From NCBI GenBank assembly GCA_021782055.1, contig JAJXVP010000057.1, positions 1 to 13,901 of the forward strand: a stretch of 13,901 nucleotides of DNA. Direction: 5' to 3'. This document shows, one piece after another, positions 7,418-13,461 of this stretch (position 1 is the stretch's first letter; every line of letters starts with the position of its first letter). Position numbers and translations under genes: made by a program. The notes under the pieces were generated by a model that ran no database searches, was not told where the DNA came from, and saw nothing but the letters and a program-made list of their open reading frames with translations. This DNA is from a bacterium. GTDB lineage: Bacteria > Spirochaetota > Spirochaetia > JABEVK01.

Positions 7418-7755
7418 ATCCAGATTTTATTCCTGAGGTTGTTCAAGTAATCCCTCAAAGTAACAAGACTGTCGTTGTGTATTTTCTCACTGGTCACATC
7501 AGGTTGTTTGATGCCTCCCCTCTGTGTAAAAAGGGAGGAGTTTTTCATCGCTTAGAAGACGAGAGTTTCTTTAAGGATCGTTGTACGGTTTTAAATGGAA
7601 CGTTAGCTTGGGATGTCACGGGCAATCGTGACGAGACCCAGTGCCTTGACGTTGACCCCTTTGTGCTGTGGAACGCTTCCTATGATATTGACGAACCAGA
7701 ACCCTTAAAATCTCTCGGCGAAACTCTCGTTATTCCTCATTCCCCTTTGGTTTGA
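7414..7755 (+). CDS. DUF2442 protein, partner of the DUF4160 gene
   Basis: A 113-residue protein with a DUF2442 core over residues 8-95: VVQVIPQSNKTVVVYFLTG, then HIRLFDASPL, a central GGVFHRLEDESFF, and the terminal LDVDPFVLWNAS. It lacks the HTH domain that some longer DUF2442 proteins carry. The start is GTG at 7414 inside the upstream stop codon, with GAGGGG about ten bases upstream. The product is probably the physical or regulatory partner of the DUF4160 protein; which of the two would be toxic is unknown. The last 19 bases overlap the 3' end of the convergent lipoprotein gene. No transcription terminator is visible between them. Confidence 0.8.
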   Translation: MNPDFIPEVVQVIPQSNKTVVVYFLTGHIRLFDASPLCKKGGVFHRLEDESFFKDRCTVLNGTLAWDVTGNRDETQCLDVDPFVLWNASYDIDEPEPLKSLGETLVIPHSPLV

Positions 7756-7991
7756 TAGTACAACAGCTGGTTTTCTAGCTCACGCTGATAGGCCCTGGTT
7801 TCGACAAGCCAAAGCGCCAAACGGCGAAACTCCTCGTAGGTCAAAAGTTCACCTGCCGGCAAGTTGTCCCTAGCCGGGGCGTGTACCCACTTAATGGTTG
7901 GTTCAAGGGGGCGTACAGGTAACGGCAGTTTAACCCCTGTGCTGGCGCACGAACTCAACAGCAAGATAATAATCAGAATACTGAGCCTCAT
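7737..7991 (-). CDS. Small lipoprotein of unknown function
   Basis: An 84-residue protein with a short basic start, a hydrophobic stretch and a lipobox (LLLSSC, lipidated Cys near residue 15). This predicts export and lipid anchoring. The mature part has a Pro-rich segment (VKLPLPVRPLEP) and ends in a charged helix (EEFRRLALWLVETRAYQREL). I chose ATG 7991 because AGGAGA lies at good distance; GTG 7994 and TTG 7997 are less likely. I do not recognise a family. The small lipid-anchored, Pro-rich, helix-ended layout resembles phage outer-membrane spanins (Rz1/LysC type), but there is no partner spanin or other lysis gene, so this is only a weak alternative. It points against the surrounding genes. 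Confidence 0.6.
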   Translation of the reverse strand: MRLSILIIILLLSSCASTGVKLPLPVRPLEPTIKWVHAPARDNLPAGELLTYEEFRRLALWLVETRAYQRELENQLLYYQTKGE

Positions 7992-8076
7992 CACCAATCT
8001 CCTTTCGAGGGTTTGTAACCGGTGAAAGTGAGGTTCTGCTTCAAATTTCTTTGACGAATTTTTTTACGAGGTTGCT

Positions 8077-8914
8077 CTAGCCTAGAAAGTAAGCCGCCTG
8101 AACTGCCGTTATGCCTTGGGTTAAAGGGCGGGTTTCGGAATCTTGCGATAAGACGAAAGAACCTAAAAGCGGCTTATCAAGAAATTCCTGTAGGTCCCGA
8201 AGGGCTCGTCCATCCGAGTGGCTGACTTTTTCAGCCATTTTAATTTCAAAGGCGAAGTAGCCTCGCGGGGTTTCGACTAAAACATCGACTTCACGACCGT
8301 CTACTGTTCTCAGGTGAGTAAACTCGGCATTAAGACCCAAAGCACGAGCCTGTTTGTAAAGCTCAGCGGTAACCAGGCTTTCGAACTCATGGCCGGTCAG
8401 GTCGCCTTCGCGTTGAAGGACAGCCCGCAAAACACCATGATCTAAATAGTGCACTTTGGGCGTCTTGCTCAGCCTTTTGGCAGGGTTTTTGGTCCAGGGC
8501 GGCAGGCTCAAGGCTTGGTAGCTTAATTCAAAATAGCGAAGGTAGCGCTGAACCGTTTTCACGCTTAAACCCAGTTCAACGGCCAAGGCAGAGGCGTTGA
8601 CCAAAGTTCCGGTTCCCAAAGCCAATCTTTTTTGCAGCCTTGTAAAGGCATCTAAATCGCGGAAGTTGGCAAGATCGCGAACGTCGCGTTCAAGATAGGT
8701 CCTAACGTAATTTCTCAACCAGACTTGCCGGTCAACTGCGTTTTCTGTTTGCGTGAGTGCTGGGTAGCCCCCCCAACTGAGGTAATGGCTCCAAGCCTTC
8801 CCCTTTCGACGGGTGCCTAGGGTCTAAATAGGCATCGGGCAAAAGGTCAAGAATTCTGCCTTGTAAAAGTTGTTGCCAAAGGTGCTGGCCTGTCGTGCTT
8901 TTATCATAATCCAT
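8077..8914 (-). pseudogene. DUF4143/AAA_14 ATPase-family gene, N-truncated and frameshifted
   Basis: Bases 8718-8077 encode the C-terminal half of a DUF4143 protein: LRNYVRTYLERDVRDL, a winged-helix-like segment (VELGLSVKTVQRYLRYFEL), and the PD-(D/E)xK-like end with HEFESLVTAELYK, GREVDVLVE and FAFEIK. The same frame continues upstream as WSHYLSWGGYPALTQ, the usual lead-in of this family, back to a TAG at 8824-8826. Further upstream the match moves to another frame starting at ATG 8914 (LLQGRILDLLPDAY). A frameshift must lie between about 8823 and 8790. The P-loop ATPase domain that should precede it (about 150-200 residues) is absent. Full-length relatives are near 400 residues. A TTG at 8718 could start a 213-residue stub, but no good ribosome binding site was seen. 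Confidence 0.75.
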
Positions 8915-8920
8915 AATATA

Positions 8921-8962
8921 GCGTAAAATTTGGATTTGTATACCTAATTATGGCGTAAATTT
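8921..8962 (+). repeat. Imperfect direct repeat upstream of rmlC (possible operator)
   Basis: GCGTAAAATTT (8921-8931) recurs as GCGTAAATTT (8953-8962), each preceded by a TAAT-containing AT stretch. The two copies are about 32 bases apart, close to three helical turns, so they would face the same side of the DNA. They lie between the divergent pseudogene start and the rmlC ribosome binding site. This is where an rmlC promoter would be needed if the intervening minus-strand genes interrupt the upstream operon. TATACC (8939-8944) and TAATTA (8945-8950) are possible -10 boxes, with no clear -35. Confidence 0.35.
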
Positions 8963-8974
8963 AAGGAGGCATCC

Positions 8975-9517
8975 TTGCCCTTTTCGTTCACACCTGGCCC
9001 GTTAAAAGGCCTTGTCATCATCGAACCTCGCCGCTTTCCTGATGGGCGCGGTTGGTTCCAAGAAGGCTACAAACGGTCCGATTTTGTTCAGGCCGGTATC
9101 AGTGAAGCCTTCGTTCAAGATAATATCTCGCGTTCTAGCAAAGGAACGTTGCGAGGGTTGCATTTTCAACAGGGGACCAGCGCCCAAGGTAAGCTGGTGA
9201 GTGTTCTGGCTGGTGCGGTCTGGGACGTTGCTGTCGATCTTCGCCCCGACTCGCCCACCAAGGGCCAATGGTTTGGGGTCGAACTAACCGCCGAGCAACC
9301 ACGGCTGTTCTACATCCCCCCAGGCTTTGCCCATGGGTTTGTTGCCTTACAGGACGAGACGCTTTTTACCTACAAATGCACCGCCGAATACCATAAGCCT
9401 AGCGAGGGCGGAATCGTGTGGAACGACCCAACTTTGGCGATCAAGTGGCCCCTGACTGACGTTCAAGTGTCTGACAAAGACGGGGTTTTACCCACGTGGA
9501 AGGAGTTCTGGTCATGA
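8975..9517 (+). CDS. rmlC: dTDP-4-dehydrorhamnose 3,5-epimerase RmlC
   Basis: Third step of dTDP-L-rhamnose synthesis: epimerises dTDP-4-keto-6-deoxyglucose at C3 and C5. The 180-residue cupin protein has family length and motifs: FPDGRGWFQE (21-30), KGTLRGLHFQ (56-65) with the catalytic His63, AQGKLVSVLAGAVWDVAVDL (70-89), FYIPPGFAHGF (112-122), and FTYKCT (131-136) with the probable catalytic Tyr133. The start is TTG at 8975, well supported by AAGGAGG five bases upstream and by the conserved N-terminus. The stop overlaps the rmlD ATG (ATGA). Since minus-strand genes lie upstream, it may need its own promoter, and it would then head the rmlC-rmlD-hepT-mntA-rmlB-acyltransferase operon. Confidence 0.95.
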   Translation: MPFSFTPGPLKGLVIIEPRRFPDGRGWFQEGYKRSDFVQAGISEAFVQDNISRSSKGTLRGLHFQQGTSAQGKLVSVLAGAVWDVAVDLRPDSPTKGQWFGVELTAEQPRLFYIPPGFAHGFVALQDETLFTYKCTAEYHKPSEGGIVWNDPTLAIKWPLTDVQVSDKDGVLPTWKEFWS

Positions 9518-10377
9518 TTTGGGTGGTAGGAGCCTCGGGGATGTTAGGGCAGGAACTGACTGCCGTCTTAAAAGCCAAAGGTCTCGACACGGTGGGAACC
9601 GATCGGGATGTCGATTTTCGTAAAGCAGACGCTGTCGCTGGCTTTGCTCAGGGAAAAAACCTTCAATGGGTGGTCAACTGTGCAGCCTACACTGCTGTCG
9701 ATAAGGCCGAGGATGAGCCCGAGCTGGCTCGTTCCTTAAATGTCGACGGTCCAGCCGTCCTGGCCCGTTGGTGTGCCACGAGCGGTGCCAAGCTCATTCA
9801 TATTTCGACCGACTACGTGTTTTCGGGCGAGGGCAAAGCCCCGTATACCGAAGACGATCACCCGGCCCCCACGGGGGTTTACGGCGTCACCAAAGAAGCC
9901 GGCGAGCAAGCGGTGCGTGGTGCCCTGGAACAACATATTATTTTGCGGACAGCGTGGCTGTATGGCCAGTATGGGCCCAACTTTGTGGCCACTATGCTCC
10001 GCCTGATGCGTGAAAAGCCCGAGTTTGGCGTGGTGAACGACCAATGGGGGGCCCCTACCTGGGCTTACGACCTGAGCCAAGTCATTGCCCATTTGATTCA
10101 AACCAACGCCTCGGCCTGGGGAACCTATCACGCCTCGGGCGAAGGGCAGGTTACCTGGTTCGGCTTTACCCAAGAAATCTACCGCCAAGCCAAAGACCTC
10201 GGTCTTGTTACCACTTCGCCCGTGATCAAACCCCTGACAACAGCCCAGTACCCCACCAAGGCTAAACGCCCCGCCTGGTCAGTGTTATCAAAAGCCAAGC
10301 TCAGGGCAAAGTTTGGTCTGACCTTCCCCGAATGGAATGATAGTTTGGCCAGGTTCCTGCGACTTATAAAAGAATAA
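9514..10377 (+). CDS. rmlD: dTDP-4-dehydrorhamnose reductase RmlD
   Basis: Last step of the pathway: NAD(P)H-dependent reduction giving dTDP-L-rhamnose. The 287-residue extended short-chain dehydrogenase has the nucleotide-binding GASGMLGQEL (6-15), NCAAYTAVDKAEDEP (55-69), the catalytic STDYVFSG (98-105) and Y123-x3-K127 in GVYGVTKEAGE. The conserved APTWAYDL segment lies in the C-terminal half. I chose ATG 9514, which overlaps the rmlC TGA and is followed directly by the Rossmann strand; GGAG lies eight bases upstream. A GTG at 9496 would add six residues not seen in the family. The next gene, hepT, starts 12 bases downstream. Confidence 0.95.
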   Translation: MIWVVGASGMLGQELTAVLKAKGLDTVGTDRDVDFRKADAVAGFAQGKNLQWVVNCAAYTAVDKAEDEPELARSLNVDGPAVLARWCATSGAKLIHISTDYVFSGEGKAPYTEDDHPAPTGVYGVTKEAGEQAVRGALEQHIILRTAWLYGQYGPNFVATMLRLMREKPEFGVVNDQWGAPTWAYDLSQVIAHLIQTNASAWGTYHASGEGQVTWFGFTQEIYRQAKDLGLVTTSPVIKPLTTAQYPTKAKRPAWSVLSKAKLRAKFGLTFPEWNDSLARFLRLIKE

Positions 10378-10389
10378 AAGAAGGGCACG

Positions 10390-10809
10390 GTGGCCGATCA
10401 AACTCCCCGTTGGGTCTATCGTTTTCAAAATTTTCACAAGGCGTTTACCCTTTTGAAAGAAGCTCTGGAACAAAAAGCTCTGTCTTCTTTAGAAAAAGAA
10501 GGGGTTATCCAGCGGTTCGAGTACACCCTCGAGTTAGCCTGGAAAACGCTCAAAGATTACCTAGAAGCAGAAGGGGTCGTTTTATCAGAATCAACTCCTC
10601 GCGCCGTTCTTCGTCAGGGCTTTGAAGCCGGAATCCTTAAACAGGGAGAAGTTTGGCAAAAAGCGCTTGATGCTAGAAATTTAATGTCCCATACCTACAA
10701 TCAAGAGGATTTTGAAACGGTTATTGCCGATCTCCGGCAAAGCTTTTTGTCAGCGTTTACCCAACTGTTCGAATTCTTTAGGTCAAAAGTTGAGGGAGAT
10801 TCAGATTGA
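10390..10809 (+). CDS. hepT: HEPN toxin HepT (HI0074-type nucleotidyltransferase partner)
   Basis: A 139-residue all-helical HEPN protein of the HI0074/HepT group: RFEYTLELAWKTLKDYLEAE (42-61), then TPRAVLRQGFEAGIL (69-83), then LDARNLMSHTYN (93-104). That last segment holds the HEPN RNase motif R96-x4-H101 followed by Tyr103. In the characterised Shewanella HepT the motif is RX4HXY, and MntA AMPylates that Tyr to neutralise the toxin. All three residues are present, so the toxin looks intact. The start is GTG at 10390 with AAGG upstream; the stop overlaps the mntA start. It lies 12 bases after rmlD on the same strand and is probably read from the rml transcript. RNase activity is inferred from the family. 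Confidence 0.9.
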   Translation: MADQTPRWVYRFQNFHKAFTLLKEALEQKALSSLEKEGVIQRFEYTLELAWKTLKDYLEAEGVVLSESTPRAVLRQGFEAGILKQGEVWQKALDARNLMSHTYNQEDFETVIADLRQSFLSAFTQLFEFFRSKVEGDSD

Positions 10810-11147
10810 CCGCTGGGTTTGGACTTACAGAACGTGACAAGCAGATTCTACACCAGGCCCTCGAAGAGGTAGATGATTCCCTAGAGCGTGTGGGCGTATT
10901 TGGGTCGCGTGCACAAGGACGCGAAAAACCCAATTCTGATCTTGATTTAGTCTTGTACGGTGCCAAGGATAAGTACACGGCAGGGCGTTTGATGTCATTG
11001 CTGCAGGAAAGCTCCTTGCCCATCTCGGTAGACATCGTTGTCTACGAAACCCTAAATAATCACGCTCTTAAAGAGCACATCGATTTAGTTTCAAAACCTC
11101 TTTTCGTGAAAACCGAAAACGGGTGGATTGATACGACCTCACAATAA
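10806..11147 (+). CDS. mntA: MNT-type nucleotidyltransferase antitoxin MntA
   Basis: A 113-residue minimal nucleotidyltransferase (HI0073/MntA group). The signature GS-x10-DxD is exact: G33-S34, ten residues, then D45-L-D47 in GSRAQGREKPNSDLDLVLY. A third Asp is D76 in PISVDIVVY. These residues bind metal and ATP in the family. MntA antitoxins add AMP to the HEPN toxin. The start is TTG at 10806 overlapping the hepT TGA (TTGA), with GGGAGA upstream, so translation is coupled to hepT. The toxin-first, antitoxin-second order is the known hepT-mntA order. The gene ends 18 bases before the rmlB ATG. Confidence 0.9.
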   Translation: MTAGFGLTERDKQILHQALEEVDDSLERVGVFGSRAQGREKPNSDLDLVLYGAKDKYTAGRLMSLLQESSLPISVDIVVYETLNNHALKEHIDLVSKPLFVKTENGWIDTTSQ

Positions 11148-11165
11148 AATCTTCAAGGATTGTCA

Positions 11166-12233
11166 ATGCGAAACTTTAAAAACCTCATGGTGACAGGCGG
11201 TGCCGGGTTCATCGGTGCCAACTTTATTCGGTATGTCCTGACTAAGACCGACTTTACCGGACGTATCGTGAACTTTGACAAGTTAACCTATGCCGGCAAC
11301 CCCGAAAACCTTGCCGATATCGCTGACCAATACCCCGCACGCTACGTTCTGGAACAGGGCGACATCTGCGACCCAAAACGGGTGGCCGAGGTTCTGCAAA
11401 AATATCAGGTGGACGCGGTAGCTCACTTTGCCGCCGAAAGCCATGTAGACCGCTCCATCCTGGGGCCCGGAGAGTTTGTTCGCACCAATATTGAAGGCAC
11501 GTTTACTCTGCTCGAAGCTGTGCGAGCCGCATGGAAGGACCGCAACGATGTGCTGTTTCACCATGTCAGTACCGATGAAGTGTATGGTTCGCTGGGCGCT
11601 GAGGGCTACTTTACCGAGAGTACACCCTACGACCCCCGTAGCCCTTACAGTGCCAGCAAGGCTGCTTCGGACCACCTGGTCAGCGCGTACTTTCATACTT
11701 ACGGTCTGCCGGTGACCAAATCGAACTGCTCGAACAACTACGGGCCCTTTCATTTTCCTGAAAAGCTGATTCCCCTGATGATTCTTAAACTGCAAAAGGG
11801 TGAAACCCTGCCAGTGTATGGTGACGGTAAGAACGTCCGCGACTGGTTGTACGTCGAGGACCACGCCGAGGCGATCTGGACGGTGATGACCAAGGGAGTT
11901 TTGGGCGAGACCTACAACGTCGGCGGCGAAAACGAGTGGGAGAACCTCAAGCTGGTGCAGGTGCTTTGTGAAAAGACTGCCGCCGCTTTGGGCCGCCCAG
12001 CTCAGGATTTTTTATCGCTCATACGCTTTGTTCCCGACCGACCCGGCCATGACCGCCGTTACGCCATTGATTGTTCCAAAATCAAGAAAGATCTAGGCTG
12101 GAAGCCCCGGACCGAGTTTTCGCAAGGTCTTGAAAAGACTGTAGCCTGGTACCTGGCCAACCCCGAATGGGTTCAAAACGTCGTCAGCGGTGCCTACAAA
12201 ACTTGGTTAGAAAGGAACTACAGCGCTCGATGA
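11166..12233 (+). CDS. rmlB: dTDP-glucose 4,6-dehydratase RmlB
   Basis: Second step of the pathway: NAD+-dependent conversion of dTDP-glucose to dTDP-4-keto-6-deoxyglucose. The 355-residue protein has the Rossmann motif VTGGAGFIGANF (9-20), NFDKLTYAGNPENL (36-49), HFAAESHVDRSI (87-98), STDEVYG (135-141) with the catalytic Asp-Glu pair, Y161-x3-K165 in SPYSASKAASDH, and VRDWLYVEDHAEAI. All catalytic residues are present and the length is normal. I chose ATG 11166 with AAGGA six bases upstream; a TTG at 11160 is less likely. The stop overlaps the start of the acyltransferase (ATGA). It is separated from rmlC and rmlD by the toxin-antitoxin pair. Confidence 0.95.
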   Translation: MRNFKNLMVTGGAGFIGANFIRYVLTKTDFTGRIVNFDKLTYAGNPENLADIADQYPARYVLEQGDICDPKRVAEVLQKYQVDAVAHFAAESHVDRSILGPGEFVRTNIEGTFTLLEAVRAAWKDRNDVLFHHVSTDEVYGSLGAEGYFTESTPYDPRSPYSASKAASDHLVSAYFHTYGLPVTKSNCSNNYGPFHFPEKLIPLMILKLQKGETLPVYGDGKNVRDWLYVEDHAEAIWTVMTKGVLGETYNVGGENEWENLKLVQVLCEKTAAALGRPAQDFLSLIRFVPDRPGHDRRYAIDCSKIKKDLGWKPRTEFSQGLEKTVAWYLANPEWVQNVVSGAYKTWLERNYSAR

Positions 12234-13405
12234 CGATTGATACAGGACTAACCGCCACCCTGGTGTATGGGGTAGCCTTTATCCTTTTTGTGGGGTTTTC
12301 GTGGGTACCGGCCCGCTGGATCGGGTTACCGGCCCCCACAGGGCGGAATGTTAATTTAGATGGTCTGCGGGGCCTGGCGGCCCTGGGGGTGTTCTTTCAC
12401 CACTTTGCCTTGACGTATCGGTATCGCCAGACCGGGCGCTGGGAGCTGACTCCTTCGCACCTATTTAATATCAGCGGGCAAGGAGCGGTGATCATCTTCT
12501 TTATGATTACCGGGTACCTTTTTTGGGGCAAGATTTCGCGCGCCGAGGGCAAACCCGATTGGCGTTCGTTGTACCTGTCGCGGCTGTTCCGCTTGGCTCC
12601 CTTATATTGGCTCGTGGTGGTGTATGTCGTGGCGGTGGCCTTGTTCAGCACGGCCGGGGCGCCAATAAACTGGGGTGAGGTGGGCAACCAGGTCTTGTCG
12701 TGGGTGTTGTTTCAGCAACAAGACATTCACGGGTTTCATAACACCTGGATGTCGATCGCAGGGGTTAACTGGACTCTCATCTACGAGTGGACGTTCTACT
12801 TTCTTTTACCCCTCTTGGCCGCCTTGTACCTGTTGGCGCGTCGTTCCCGCTGGGTGACGGCGCTCCTCGTCGCGGCGGGCCTGTTTGTGACCCTTCAAGG
12901 TTTTAACCTGTTTACCCTGACCAGTTCGGGGTCGTTTTTGTACTTTATTTTGGGCGGCTTAACCTACTCGTGGGGCCAAAACCCCCGCTTGAAAGGTTTG
13001 GTAAAAGCCGCCTCGCACCCGGCGGCAGTGGCTGTACCGGTGGTTGCGTTGACCGTGTTGTTGGTGTTTTTCCCTGAAGCCTACGGCCTACCCCAAGCGT
13101 TGCTGATGTTTTTGGTGTTTGCCCCCATTGCCTGGGGTTGTTCCTTGGGTGGGTTGTTAAAAATCCGCCCCATTCGCCTGCTGGGCGAAATCAGTTACAG
13201 CGTCTACCTGTTGCAGGGCGTGGTTCTCTACTTAGCCTTTACGGTGTTGTGGCCCAGTTTCTTTACGCAGCCCCGCTCGGTTGAGGTGGTTTTTACCTCG
13301 CTGTTAGCCAGTGGAGTGGTGCTGATTTTGCTTTCGACCCTGACATTTCGCTTTATCGAAGCCCCTTTTATCCGCTTGGGTAAAAAAGTCGCCGAAGCGA
13401 AGTAG
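12230..13405 (+). CDS. Acyltransferase-3 family membrane O-acyltransferase
   Basis: A 391-residue multi-pass membrane protein of the acyltransferase-3 (OafA/OatA-like) family. These proteins move acetyl or other acyl groups to sugars of lipopolysaccharide or other glycans at the inner membrane. The family signature LDGLRGLAALGVFFHHF (43-59) includes His57/His58. The conserved SRLFRLAPLYW motif and about ten hydrophobic helices follow, with VNWTLIYEWTFYFLLPLL in the middle. About 40 residues precede the signature and include an extra hydrophobic segment (TLVYGVAFILFVGFSW). I chose ATG 12230, which overlaps the rmlB TGA; an earlier GTG at 12167 would place 21 basic residues inside rmlB. Next to rmlB, the likely target is the rhamnose-containing glycan, but the substrate is inferred from context only. 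Confidence 0.88.
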   Translation: MTIDTGLTATLVYGVAFILFVGFSWVPARWIGLPAPTGRNVNLDGLRGLAALGVFFHHFALTYRYRQTGRWELTPSHLFNISGQGAVIIFFMITGYLFWGKISRAEGKPDWRSLYLSRLFRLAPLYWLVVVYVVAVALFSTAGAPINWGEVGNQVLSWVLFQQQDIHGFHNTWMSIAGVNWTLIYEWTFYFLLPLLAALYLLARRSRWVTALLVAAGLFVTLQGFNLFTLTSSGSFLYFILGGLTYSWGQNPRLKGLVKAASHPAAVAVPVVALTVLLVFFPEAYGLPQALLMFLVFAPIAWGCSLGGLLKIRPIRLLGEISYSVYLLQGVVLYLAFTVLWPSFFTQPRSVEVVFTSLLASGVVLILLSTLTFRFIEAPFIRLGKKVAEAK

Positions 13406-13415
13406 TACCACTTTC

Positions 13416-13444
13416 TTGACAATTGTAGGCCTTCCCTGTACACA
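13416..13444 (+). promoter_or_regulatory. Candidate sigma-70 promoter for the permease gene
   Basis: A perfect TTGACA (13416-13421) is followed after 17 bases by TACACA (13439-13444), which matches the -10 consensus at only three of six positions. The spacing and the position just after the acyltransferase stop are right for a promoter of the gene starting at 13462. Transcription would begin close to the ribosome binding site, leaving a very short leader. Confidence 0.35.
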
Positions 13445-13459
13445 AGAGGTAAGGCTTTT
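13429..13459 (+). terminator. Hairpin with T-run, possible operon terminator overlapping next RBS
   Basis: GCCTT-C-CCT (13429-13437) pairs with AGG-T-AAGGC (13447-13455) around a nine-base loop, giving eight base pairs with one mismatch, followed by TTTT. It could end the rml/acyltransferase transcript. Its 3' arm also contains the AAGG that serves as ribosome binding site for the GTG at 13462, so in a read-through transcript it could instead hide that site. Confidence 0.45.
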
Positions 13460-13461
13460 CT

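Noticed and set aside
8055..8068. T-run after the lipoprotein leader as a terminator
   Set aside because: The possible stem is a few A-T pairs only and would be unstable.
7126..8967. AAATTTAA at both sides of the block between rmlA and rmlC as an insertion scar
   Set aside because: Eight AT-only bases next to two ribosome binding sites are expected by chance; no longer repeat or terminal inverted repeat was found.
9736..10188. 150-residue minus-strand ORF inside rmlD
   Set aside because: It is antisense to a complete, conserved rmlD and shows no motifs of its own.
11283..11864. 193-residue minus-strand ORF inside rmlB
   Set aside because: rmlB is complete and conserved in the other strand; the long antisense frame is a by-product of codon bias.
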